Shown here one piece after another: positions 7,037 to 14,200 of a DNA stretch of 48,508 nucleotides. The notes under the pieces were generated by a model. That model was not told the DNA's origin. It did no database searches and worked only from the letters and a program-made list of their open reading frames with translations. The DNA is taken from positions 1 through 48,508 of the forward strand of contig NZ_QEIO01000089.1 in assembly GCF_003336425.1 (NCBI RefSeq), in the 5' to 3' direction. The translations under genes and the position numbers were made by a program. Numbering within the stretch: position 1 is the stretch's first letter; every line of letters begins with the position of its first letter. This stretch comes from Marinitenerispora sediminis (GTDB lineage Bacteria > Actinomycetota > Actinomycetes > Streptosporangiales > Streptosporangiaceae).

Positions 7037-8602
7037 GTGCGCACGGCGCGTCTCATCGGAAGCTGGCTGACCGGCCTGATCGCCCTCACCCTCGCCGTGG
7101 CGCTGTTCACGTGGTGGGTCCGCTACGTCCTGGACGCTCCGGCGGCGGGCATTCCGGCGCCGCTGCTGCTGTGGTCGGCGTTCGGCGTCAACCTCCTGGT
7201 GTGGAGCGCCGTCGGCCTGGTCCGGCTCGCCGACGACACGGTCCGCGCCGCACGGCGGCGCGCCGAGGCCCGCGCCGCCGCAGCCGTGCGGCGGGCACGC
7301 GCCGAGACCGTCGACCTCGTCGAGGCGCCGGTGGACCGCGTCCTGGTCCCTCCGCGCGTGGGCGGGGACGCCGCCGGCGGTGCCGAAGCGGCGCCCGCGG
7401 TGGCCCCGCCCGGCACCGCCGCGGCCCGCCTCCGGCCGCGGACCGTGGGGGCCGGGTCCGGGGACGCCGGCGCCTTCCGGATCGCGGTCGTCATTCCCGC
7501 CCACAACGAGGAGCCGGTCATCGGGGCGGCCATCACGTCGGCGCTGCGGCTGTTCGACCGCTGGGACGTCTACGTCGTCTCGGACAGCTCCAACGACGCC
7601 ACCGCGGAGATCGCGGCGCGCACCGGTGTCAACGTCCTGGAGCTGCTCAGCAACCGCGGCAAGGCGGGGGCGATCGAGACGGTGATCCAGGAGTTCGACC
7701 TGGTCGGCCGCTACGACGCCGTGGTCATCCTCGACGCCGACACCGAACTCGACCCCGGCTACGTGGCGGGTGTCCGGCGCCAGTTCGCCGATCCTGGCGT
7801 GGCCGCCGTCGCGGGGTTCGTGGTGGCGGAGTGGAAGCCGCGGGAGCGGACCGTCGTCGGACGGCTCATCGCCGCCTACCGCGACCGGCTGTACTGGATG
7901 CTGCAGTACCTCGTCCGCTACGGCCAGACCTGGCGGCGCACCAGCGTCACGTTCATCGTGCCGGGGTTCGCGAGCGCCTACCGCACCAGCGCGCTGCGGC
8001 ACATCGACGTCAACCCGCCGGGGCTGGTGATCGAGGACTTCAACATGACCTTCGAGGTGCACCACAAGCGGCTCGGCCGGATCAGCATGAGCCCCGACAC
8101 CCGGGCGTTGTGCCAGGACCCCTTCACCCTCGGCGACTACGCGCGGCAGGTGCGGCGCTGGACGCTGGGCTTCTGGCAGACGGTGCGCCGCCACGGCGCC
8201 TGGCCGAGCCTGTTCTGGGTGGCGCTGTTCGGCTACATCGTCGAGATCGTGCTGGTCGCGGCGCTGCTGCTGGTCGTCGCGGCGCTCGGGCTCTTCCTGC
8301 TGCTGCCCCCGCTGACCGGTGGCGCGGTCCTCGCCGTGGCCGCCTACGCCGACGGCTACGCGGCGGTGGGCGCGGTGCTGCCGCTCGCCACGATCGCCGT
8401 CGGCGTCTTCGTCCCGGACTACGCGCTCACCTGCCTGATGGCGCTGATCCGGCGCCGGCCGGGCTACCTCGTCTACGGCCTGTTCTTCCTGCCGATGCGG
8501 CTGGTCGACGCCTACCTGACCCTGCGGACCATCCCGCAGGCGTGGACCGCGGCCTCAGACGGCCGCTGGCGCAGCCCCGAGCGCAGCGGCCGGCCGCTCT
8601 AG
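7037..8602 (+). CDS. Processive family 2 glycosyltransferase, membrane-bound
   Basis: A 521-residue membrane glycosyltransferase of the PgaC/IcaA/hyaluronan synthase type. Two N-terminal transmembrane segments (SWLTGLIALTLAVALFTWWV; LLLWSAFGVNLLVWSAVGLV) precede an Ala/Arg-rich linker. The GT-A domain then shows VVIPAHNEEPVIGAAI, the DXD-like VVILDADTELDPGY (about residue 232), the catalytic-base region LVIEDFNMTFEVH and the acceptor motif QVRRW (about residue 370). Three or four C-terminal helices would form the export channel. The GTG at 7037 follows GGAGGC. It diverges from the WbqC/deacetylase/epimerase operon and may polymerise a hexosamine or related sugar; substrate and product are not shown. 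Confidence 0.86.
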   Translation: MRTARLIGSWLTGLIALTLAVALFTWWVRYVLDAPAAGIPAPLLLWSAFGVNLLVWSAVGLVRLADDTVRAARRRAEARAAAAVRRARAETVDLVEAPVDRVLVPPRVGGDAAGGAEAAPAVAPPGTAAARLRPRTVGAGSGDAGAFRIAVVIPAHNEEPVIGAAITSALRLFDRWDVYVVSDSSNDATAEIAARTGVNVLELLSNRGKAGAIETVIQEFDLVGRYDAVVILDADTELDPGYVAGVRRQFADPGVAAVAGFVVAEWKPRERTVVGRLIAAYRDRLYWMLQYLVRYGQTWRRTSVTFIVPGFASAYRTSALRHIDVNPPGLVIEDFNMTFEVHHKRLGRISMSPDTRALCQDPFTLGDYARQVRRWTLGFWQTVRRHGAWPSLFWVALFGYIVEIVLVAALLLVVAALGLFLLLPPLTGGAVLAVAAYADGYAAVGAVLPLATIAVGVFVPDYALTCLMALIRRRPGYLVYGLFFLPMRLVDAYLTLRTIPQAWTAASDGRWRSPERSGRPL

Positions 8603-8764
8603 GCGTGTCCGGCGCCACCTGGGCACCCGCCCGGCGCGTGGCGCCGCCCCGCCGGGCGGTCGCGCGGAACAGCGCTTAGGCTCGGAAACGAAAGATCGGT
8701 CCCCGGGGTCGGCGCACGTCGGTCCGGAGGCCGGCGCGTCCGTCTTCGTCCGAGGGTGCCCTCT

Positions 8765-9127
8765 GTGGATAAGAAGCGTCTCCCGTTCACGCTGTACCGT
8801 GTGCTCGCCTACGTGACCGGTGTCTGGCTGCTGCTGCTCGCCTTCGTCGCGATGCCGATGAAGTACTTCGTCGACCCCGACACCTGGGTGATGCCGGCCA
8901 TCGCCATCCCGCACGGCTACATCTACATGGTGTACGTGCTCGCCGTGCTGTGGCTGTCGCTGGACCGCAAGTGGGCCGCGGGCAAGACGCTCGGCGTCAT
9001 GATCGCCGGCACGATCCCGTTCGTGGGATTCGTCCTCGAGCACCGGGTGGCCAAGCAGGAGAAGGCGGCCATGGACGCGGAGGCGGCCGCCGCCCCCGCT
9101 CAGTCGGCGCCCACCGCCGAGGGCTGA
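8765..9127 (+). CDS. DUF3817 integral membrane protein
   Basis: A 120-residue membrane protein. It begins DKKRLPFTLYRVLAYVTGVWLLLLAF, continues with AMPMKYF and AIPHGYIYMVYVLAVLWLSL, and has a third helix (LGVMIAGTIPFVGFVLEHRVAKQE), the DUF3817 pattern of actinobacterial proteins. The tail is Ala/Glu-rich. I choose GTG 8765 because GAGGG lies eight bases upstream; GTG 8756 would add three residues but has no such site. The gene overlaps the 3' end of the convergent SURF1 gene by 28 bp. The family is often found beside SURF1-like genes in actinobacteria. Function is unknown. Confidence 0.85.
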   Translation: MDKKRLPFTLYRVLAYVTGVWLLLLAFVAMPMKYFVDPDTWVMPAIAIPHGYIYMVYVLAVLWLSLDRKWAAGKTLGVMIAGTIPFVGFVLEHRVAKQEKAAMDAEAAAAPAQSAPTAEG

Positions 9128-9945
9128 GCCCCGTCGGTCCCGTTCCGCGCGCCGCCGGACTCCCCGGTGGCGCGCAGCTCGGCGAGCTCCCGACGCACGA
9201 GCGAGACCCAGAACACGATCGCGGCGACGCCGAACACCGCCCACTGGGCCGCGTAGCTGACGTTGCGGAAGTTCCACTGGATACCGGCCGGGGGTTCCGG
9301 CGGCGGAACGATCCGCAGCCCGGCGTCAGCCGCCGCCTCCACACCGGCCGCACCGTCGGCGGCGGCCTGCTCGCCCAGCACCACGTAGCCGTCGTAGAGC
9401 CGGTACGGCCAGGCGTTCACCAGCACGGCGGGCGCGATCCGCTCCACCTCGCCGTCCGGCACCGACATCGCGCTGTACCCCTTGGTGTTCTCGGCCTGCG
9501 GGGGGCGCAGCCATCCCGTGACCGTCACCGCCCCCTCCGGCGGCGCCGGCGCCGCCCGGTCGGGCCCCACCTGCTCCTCGGGCAGCCACCCGCGGTCCAC
9601 GGCGACCGCCGCGCCGTCCGCCGTCACCAGCGGCGCCACGACGTTGTACCCCTCCTCGCCCTCGGGCGACAGCGCCGGGACGACCACCTGCCCCTCGGCG
9701 TCGAACGTCCCGCTGACCCGCACCGCCTCGTTGGCCAGGTCCTGCCCCACGTAGTCGCCCGGGCCGAGTACCGTCGCCAGGTCCACCGCGCTGGCGAGCT
9801 CCTCCACCGGGTTGGTGATCACCTCGCGCGAGGGTTCCTGCGCACGGATGAACTGCCAGTAGCCCAGACCGAAACACCCGAGCACGACGACGACGGCCAG
9901 CAGGTGGATACCCAGCCAGCGGGGTTGCAGAAGCGGGAAGCGCAC
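9100..9945 (-). CDS. SURF1 family cytochrome oxidase biogenesis protein
   Basis: A 281-residue protein with the SURF1 layout: an N-terminal membrane helix (WLGIHLLAVVVVLGCFGLGYWQF), an extracytoplasmic beta-rich domain with VRVSGTFDAEGQVVVPA, VDRGWLPEEQ and VTVTGWLRPPQ, and a C-terminal helix after WNFRNVSYAAQWAVFGVAAIVFW. SURF1 proteins assist maturation of haem-copper cytochrome c oxidase, probably haem a insertion. Translation starts at GTG 9945, with only a weak ribosome-binding site. The last 28 bp overlap the convergent DUF3817 gene, so antisense pairing of the two mRNAs is possible. No oxidase subunit genes are in the window. Confidence 0.88.
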   Translation of the reverse strand: MRFPLLQPRWLGIHLLAVVVVLGCFGLGYWQFIRAQEPSREVITNPVEELASAVDLATVLGPGDYVGQDLANEAVRVSGTFDAEGQVVVPALSPEGEEGYNVVAPLVTADGAAVAVDRGWLPEEQVGPDRAAPAPPEGAVTVTGWLRPPQAENTKGYSAMSVPDGEVERIAPAVLVNAWPYRLYDGYVVLGEQAAADGAAGVEAAADAGLRIVPPPEPPAGIQWNFRNVSYAAQWAVFGVAAIVFWVSLVRRELAELRATGESGGARNGTDGAQPSAVGAD

Positions 9946-10041
9946 GCGGTCCAGGCTATGTCCGCCTCGCCGACCCGCGTAGCTGACCCCCCGTTGGCGT
10001 CGCCACCGCGTACTTGGTCAGGAGTAGAGGCGCAGGTGGTG

Positions 10042-10056
10042 ATTACTTTAAGTAAT
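10042..10056. promoter_or_regulatory. Perfect 15-bp AT-rich palindrome, operator candidate
   Basis: ATTACTT, one central T, then AAGTAAT. An exact AT-rich palindrome is improbable in this GC-rich sequence. It lies about 97 bp upstream of the GTG of the SURF1 gene and just left of a promoter-like sequence facing the small-RNA locus. It could bind a MarR- or TetR-type regulator; none is identified. Confidence 0.4.
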
Positions 10057-10072
10057 TCGCCGTGACGGACGG

Positions 10073-10101
10073 TTGTTTCGCCAGGTGGGTGTGGGTAATC
10101 T
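10073..10101 (+). promoter_or_regulatory. Sigma-70-like promoter facing the small-RNA locus
   Basis: TTGTTT (10073-10078), a 17-bp spacer, then TAATCT (10096-10101). Spacing is ideal and both hexamers partly match the principal-sigma consensus. It would start a rightward transcript near 10108 that runs through the two hairpins ending at 10237. Confidence 0.35.
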
Positions 10102-10142
10102 ATGTACCAGCGCGAGAGGAAAACGCGCTTCGCGAGCTTTCA

Positions 10143-10239
10143 GAGGCCGCGACTCCAGGGGGGAGGAGTCGCAGGCCGTTCCCAAGGCGAGGGCCGTCTC
10201 CGTGATTTTTGAGGGGGGACACGGAGGCGGCCCTCGCGT
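10143..10239 (-). ncRNA. Two-hairpin small RNA candidate resembling 6C RNA
   Basis: Read on the minus strand, two stable hairpins each carry a loop with exactly six cytosines. The first has an 18-bp stem (arms 10237-10220 and 10204-10187, one A/C mismatch) around C6 at 10218-10213. The second has an 8-bp perfect stem (10172-10165 with 10156-10149), extended by GGCC/GGCC, around C6 at 10163-10158. Two C6-loop hairpins define 6C RNA, a conserved actinobacterial sRNA. A short CGCG-AAG-CGCG hairpin with TTTT follows at about 10134-10120. The strand is uncertain: read rightward, the mismatch becomes a G-U pair, the long stem is followed by GTTTTCCTT like a terminator, and a promoter-like sequence lies upstream. 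I assign the minus strand only because of the C6 loops. Confidence 0.5.
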
Positions 10240-11058
10240 TTTCCTTGTTATGGGCATCGCCGCTGGTGGACGCCGTGTCGCTGCCCGGTGAGTCGCTCGC
10301 AAGGGCCCTGCTCACACGTTTCTGATACGTGTGCGTCGCTGGGCGGCGAGGACCAGGGCGCCGTCGCGGTCATCCCGCCAAGGCCGGCGGCGGCGCGGTG
10401 TGCTGCCCGCGGCCCCGGCGGCGCGTGGTCGGGGCGGGCCCTTCTGGGGGGCTCGCTTCCCGGTGTGGTCCGGCGGCCCCTGTACGCCGGACATGCCCGG
10501 GTCGCGGTGGCGGGCCCGGCTCGGCGGGTGCGTGCTCGGGGAGCCGGGCCGACCGCCGGGGATCCTCCCCGTGCGCCGGCCGGCCGCGTCCCAGGGATGC
10601 CCGGTGGCCGAGCGTCCCGCCGAAGCCCTCCAGGGAAACGTAGATCGGTGTTCCGGGAAAGGAAAGGGGGTGGGGCGCTGTTTCGGCGGTGCCCGAAAAA
10701 CGCAGGTCCCGGCTCCGCCGGAACGGCTCGGGCGGGAGGGCGCGAGCGATTCGCCCGGGAGGGTGCGCGGGGCGGATGCGGACCACCCGCTGGGCAGGAT
10801 CCGCCGGGAGCGCTTGTACGTCAAAGGAAGGCGCGCCCGCGCGCACCGGGATGGCCGGGCCCGGTCAGCAGATTGACATGTGGCGCGAATTCGATCGAAA
10901 GTGGGCGATGCGGACTGCTTGGTATCCAACAGCGCACGATCGGGATGCTGCCGGAGGAAACCCACCCATCTCCTCCGCTGCCGCCACCAGATCGTGACCC
11001 CCCGCTCCAGCGGCCCGCCTTTCTGCATGTTCCACGACACAGCGGAACGGAATGCACG

Positions 11059-12030
11059 ATGCTGCGTATCCACTTTTCTCCCTGGGACTGGGGAAAGGTG
11101 CGGGTCATCTCTCGACCGGAACCCATGTGGGAGATCGTGCTCAGCCTCTACATGCTGGCCGAGGCCTCCGACGAGCTCGTCTTCGGGCAGTGGCGGCAGC
11201 GCGTGCTGTCCCAGTTGCCGCCCAACGCCCGCATGCTCCTCGACCTCGTGCCCGCGGTGGGCTACTCTCCGGACTTCCTCAGCCCGATCCTGGCGGGCCA
11301 CGACCTGTCGGACGGGATCGACGGCGTCCTCGGCACGCCCCGCGCGCGCATCGGTGACGAACTCGGGCTGCGCTTCGGCGACGCCCGGCGCCCCGCGTGG
11401 ACCATGGGCCTGCTCCGCAAGGAGAGCGCGTCCGTGCGCGCGCTGGGCCATGCCCTGCGTGACTACTTCGACGTCGCCCTCCGGCCGTACTGGGGCTACA
11501 TCTCCCACCTGGCGCAGCGCACCTCCCGGTCCGTCGCCGAGGGCGGCACCGGGCCGGCGGCCGCCATCGCCCAGGCGGCCACCCGCGGCCCGCGCCTCAC
11601 CACGGTGGAGCTCGCCTTCGGGGCCGACCAGGACCTGCACCTCGGCGGGCGCGGGCTGCTCCTGATCCCGGCGTTCTTCTGCGCCACCAACCCGGTGACC
11701 TTCTACGACCCCTCGCTGCCGCCGGTGGTGATGTACCCGGTCGACCACCCGCCGGTGTCCTTCCTGGCGCGGGCCACCGAGTCCGGCCGGCCCTCGGGGG
11801 ACGTCCTGGCCCGGCTGCTCGGCCGCACCCGCGCGGCCGTGCTCCGGACCCTGACCAGCGCCCACACCACCGGCGAACTGGCGCGGACCCTCGACATCTC
11901 CCTGCCGTCCGCGAGCGAGCACACCTCCCTGCTGCGCGCCGCCGGGCTGGTGTCCAGCGAGCGCCGCGGGAACAGTGTCCGGCACCACCTCACGCCGCTG
12001 GGGCTGGAGCTCCTGCACCCCGCGCACTGA
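11059..12030 (+). CDS. ArsR-type winged-helix transcriptional regulator with long N-terminal domain
   Basis: A 323-residue regulator. The first 240 or so residues form a domain typical of actinobacterial ArsR-like proteins (start MLRIHFSPWDWGKVRV, then MWEIVLSLYMLAE and VVMYPVDHPPVSFL). The C-terminal winged helix-turn-helix reads ARLLGRTRAAVLRTLTSAHTTGELARTLDISLPSASEHTSLLRAAGLVSSERRGNSVRHHLTPLG. The cysteine pair that binds metal in ArsR/SmtB is not visible, so a metal sensor is unlikely. The ATG at 11059 was preferred over upstream in-frame starts because residues before it are low complexity; its ribosome-binding site (GGAACGGAA) is weak. The target is unknown; the hydrolase gene downstream is a candidate. 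Confidence 0.75.
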   Translation: MLRIHFSPWDWGKVRVISRPEPMWEIVLSLYMLAEASDELVFGQWRQRVLSQLPPNARMLLDLVPAVGYSPDFLSPILAGHDLSDGIDGVLGTPRARIGDELGLRFGDARRPAWTMGLLRKESASVRALGHALRDYFDVALRPYWGYISHLAQRTSRSVAEGGTGPAAAIAQAATRGPRLTTVELAFGADQDLHLGGRGLLLIPAFFCATNPVTFYDPSLPPVVMYPVDHPPVSFLARATESGRPSGDVLARLLGRTRAAVLRTLTSAHTTGELARTLDISLPSASEHTSLLRAAGLVSSERRGNSVRHHLTPLGLELLHPAH

Positions 12031-12242
12031 CCGCGTGACCCGCTAGTCCGGGGTGGGAGGGCGCCCGCTGGCCGCGGCCCGGCCGGTCCGGGACGGAGCA
12101 CGCGAGGCCACAGCGGTGATGCGGGATCATGGAGGGGAGAAACCGCGGTATCGGGCCACCGCGGAGCTGGGATCGCGAGAATTCCTGCTGGATTCTCGGA
12201 CATCCGGGTACGCTTTTGGCCTGCTGTCCCAGGAGGTCCCAC

Positions 12243-13010
12243 ATGGCCGTCGTTCCCCTTCAATACCGGTTTGACGGGCCGAGGCACGCGCCGGTGGTGC
12301 TGCTGCTGCCCGCGCTCGGCACGAAGTGGTCGATCTGGGAACCGCAGATGCCCGAACTCACGCGCGAGGCGCGGGTGCTGCGCGTCAACCACCGGGGGCA
12401 CGGCGAGTCGCCCGCCCCCGAGGGCGCCTACACAATCGCCGAACTCGGCGGCGACGTGCTCGCGCTGCTGGACCGCTGCGAGGTGGACCGGTGCGCGGTG
12501 GTGGGAGTCGGACTCGGCGGCATGACGGCGACCTGGCTCGCCGCCCGCGAGCCCGAGCGTGTGAGCCGGCTGGCGCTGCTGTCCACCGCGGCGCAGCTGC
12601 CCCCCGCGGCCCGCTGGCAGCGGCTCGCGGCGCTCGCCCGCTCCAGCGGGACGGTCTCGGTGGTCAGCGAGTACACCCGGAGCTGGTTCACTCCCGGCTT
12701 CGCCGACCAGCGCCCCGACATCGTCTCCCGGCTCGCCGACGAGCTGGAGGAGGTCGGCGCCACCGGATACGCCGGATGCTGCGATGCCGTCGCCACCGTC
12801 GACCAGCGCGCCCTGCTCGCCCGGGTCCGGGCGCCCACGATGGTGGTCTCCGCGGTGCACGACCCCGAGACGCCTCCCGGCTACGGGCAGCGGATCGCGG
12901 CGGGCATCCCCGGAGCCCGGTTCGAGACCGTCGCCGGAGCCGCCCACCTGGTCAACATCGAGCGCGCCGACCGGGTGAACGAGCTCCTCGTCGAGCATCT
13001 CGGCATCTGA
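12243..13010 (+). CDS. Alpha/beta hydrolase-fold protein lacking the nucleophile serine
   Basis: A 255-residue protein with the layout of the PcaD/haloperoxidase-like alpha/beta hydrolases: VVLLLPALGTKWSIWEPQMP (oxyanion region), RVNHRGHGESPAP, the nucleophile elbow, TMVVSAVHDPETPPG (acid) and FETVAGAAHLVNIERAD (His). The elbow is VVGVGLGGM, where relatives have G-x-S-x-G: residue 90 is Gly (GGA at 12510-12512), not Ser, Asp or Cys. The acid and His positions are kept. The ATG at 12243 has an AGGAGG site about seven bases upstream. It may be a non-catalytic binding protein or use another mechanism; it is not a clear 3-oxoadipate enol-lactonase. The neighbour upstream is an ArsR-type regulator. 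Confidence 0.82.
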   Translation: MAVVPLQYRFDGPRHAPVVLLLPALGTKWSIWEPQMPELTREARVLRVNHRGHGESPAPEGAYTIAELGGDVLALLDRCEVDRCAVVGVGLGGMTATWLAAREPERVSRLALLSTAAQLPPAARWQRLAALARSSGTVSVVSEYTRSWFTPGFADQRPDIVSRLADELEEVGATGYAGCCDAVATVDQRALLARVRAPTMVVSAVHDPETPPGYGQRIAAGIPGARFETVAGAAHLVNIERADRVNELLVEHLGI

Positions 13011-13022
13011 CCTGCGCCGGGC

Positions 13023-13070
13023 GGCCCCACCACCGGGCCGGCCGGTAGCATCACCGGTGGCGGTGGGGCC
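13023..13070 (+). terminator. Imperfect hairpin after the hydrolase gene
   Basis: GGCCCCACCACCGG (13023-13036) can pair with CCGGTGGCGGTGGGGCC (13054-13070) with a 3-nt bulge. It lies 12 bp after the hydrolase stop and before the fluoride-channel genes. Confidence 0.4.
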
Positions 13071-13206
13071 CGCCAGCGCGCCGGTCTCCCCGAATGCCGT
13101 ACCTGCGGACGCCGGCGCGCGAACCGCGGCGACGTCGCCGCCGACGGTCCCTGCCAGTCAGTCGAGTCGCGCGAGACGCCGGCACCGCCGCTGGTAGGAG
13201 ACAGCC

Positions 13207-13713
13207 ATGTCGCACCCGCCCGAAGTCCCGGAGGGCCCGCCTCCCGAGCCGGTCGACCCCGACGTCGACCTGCACGTCGCCGGACAGCGCCGGGAGCTCC
13301 GCGACGCGCCGTGGGCGGTGCTCGGCGCGATCTCCCTCGGCGGCGCCATCGGTGCGGGCGCGCGCCATGCCCTGGCCCTGGCCGTGCCGGATCCGCCCGG
13401 CGGGTTCGCCTGGTCCACCTTCACCGTCAACGTCACCGGCTGCCTCCTCATCGGCGCCCTGATGGTCCTCGTCACCGACGTCTGGCCCGACCGCCGGCTG
13501 CTCCGGCCGTTCGTCGGGGTGGGCATCCTGGGCGGGTACACCACCTTCGCCACGCACATCGTCGACGCGCAGTCGATGCTGGCCGCGGGGAACGCCGCGA
13601 CCGCCCTGGGGTACCTGGGTGCCACGCTCGCCTGCGGGCTGACCGCCGTCGCCGCCGGCGCCGCGCTCACCGCCCGGCTCGCCGGGCTGCTCCGCGGTCG
13701 GCGGACGACGTGA
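13207..13713 (+). CDS. crcB: Fluoride channel subunit FluC/CrcB, first copy
   Basis: A 168-residue membrane protein of the FluC (CrcB) family, which exports fluoride as a dual-topology dimer. An acidic Pro-rich N-terminal extension of about 35 residues precedes four helices. Key motifs are GGAIGAGARHALAL (helix 1), FTVNVTGCLLIGALMVL (helix 2, with the conserved Asn) and GILGGYTTFATHIVD (the helix 3 break with its Thr/Phe box). The ATG at 13207 follows TAGGAG. The stop overlaps the GTG of the second copy, so the subunits are coupled and probably form a heterodimer. I could not recognise a fluoride riboswitch upstream. Confidence 0.92.
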   Translation: MSHPPEVPEGPPPEPVDPDVDLHVAGQRRELRDAPWAVLGAISLGGAIGAGARHALALAVPDPPGGFAWSTFTVNVTGCLLIGALMVLVTDVWPDRRLLRPFVGVGILGGYTTFATHIVDAQSMLAAGNAATALGYLGATLACGLTAVAAGAALTARLAGLLRGRRTT

Positions 13714-14075
13714 CCGCGCTCCTGCTCGTCGCCCTCGGCGGCGCGGTGGGGGCGCCGTTGCGCTACCTCGCTGACCGGTTCGTCCAGGCGCGGCACGACT
13801 CGGTCTTCCCGTGGGGCACCTTCGCCGTGAACGCCACGGGCAGCCTGCTGCTCGGCCTGCTCGCCGGGCTGGCACCGCCCGGATGGGCGGCCGCGCTGCT
13901 GGGCACGGGGCTGCTCGGCACGCTCACCACCTATTCGACGTTCGGTTACGAGACGGTGCGGCTGGCCCGCGAGGGCGGATGGTTCCTCGCCTACGCCAAC
14001 GTGATGGGCAGCCTGAGCGCCGGTCTCGGTGCCGCGTACGTGGGGCTGGCCGTCGCCCAGGCGCTCACCGGCTGA
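13710..14075 (+). CDS. crcB: Fluoride channel subunit FluC/CrcB, second copy
   Basis: A 121-residue FluC/CrcB protein starting at GTG 13710, overlapping the previous stop by four bases. Family motifs are LGGAVGAPLRYLADR (helix 1), FAVNATGSLLLGLLAG (helix 2) and GLLGTLTTYSTFGYETVRL (helix 3 break). It has no N-terminal extension. Paired crcB genes usually encode antiparallel partners of one channel, with opposite positive-inside bias; the paired-gene layout supports that here. It faces the ABC exporter operon after a 125-bp gap. Confidence 0.92.
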   Translation: MTALLLVALGGAVGAPLRYLADRFVQARHDSVFPWGTFAVNATGSLLLGLLAGLAPPGWAAALLGTGLLGTLTTYSTFGYETVRLAREGGWFLAYANVMGSLSAGLGAAYVGLAVAQALTG

Positions 14076-14127
14076 CCGGCGCCGCCCCCCGCTCGGTGCG
14101 GAACCGGAACCACCGCCATCCTGGCGG

Positions 14128-14162
14128 TAGTACGTGCTGTGCGGAATGTAGTACATGTGCTA
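14128..14162. promoter_or_regulatory. Two tandem near-palindromes before the ABC exporter
   Basis: TAGTACGTGCT begins at 14128 and TAGTACATGTGCTA spans 14149-14162. Each is a near-perfect palindrome with one mismatch, and their TAGTAC half-sites start 21 bp apart, two helical turns. They lie 39-73 bp upstream of the ATPase ATG, a fitting place for an operator. A hairpin (ACCGCCA-TCC-TGGCGGT, 14112-14128) lies just before and could end crcB transcription. Confidence 0.45.
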
Positions 14163-14200
14163 TCAATGGTTGTAGAACGCGGTTGAAACGAGGAAGTTCT

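Larger units (their letters stand above)
9946..11058. other. Gene-poor 1.1-kb intergenic region
   Basis: I find no gene with a convincing start and protein-like composition here. Frames open across 10.3-11.06 kb on both strands give only Arg/Gly/Pro-rich sequence, as expected of GC-rich noncoding DNA. The left part holds a perfect palindrome (10042-10056), a promoter-like sequence (10073-10101) and a two-hairpin small-RNA candidate (10143-10239). The right part (10300-11058) shows only a lone TTGACA near 10872 without a convincing -10. Confidence 0.55.

Noticed and set aside
8764-8772. Perfect DnaA box TGTGGATAA at the start of the DUF3817 gene
   Set aside because: Single copy that overlaps the start codon region and is explained by coding for Val-Asp-Lys; no second box nearby.
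10872-10877. TTGACA as a promoter for the ArsR-type gene
   Set aside because: No -10 element with suitable spacing follows, and it is about 180 bp from the start codon.
10288-11058. Long N-terminal extension of the ArsR-type gene and other open frames on both strands
   Set aside because: Translations are Arg/Gly/Pro-rich without domain features, and several frames are open at once, as expected in GC-rich noncoding DNA.
13011-13206. Fluoride riboswitch before the crcB pair
   Set aside because: I could not find the conserved pseudoknot and core bases of the crcB motif; only a terminator-like hairpin is visible.
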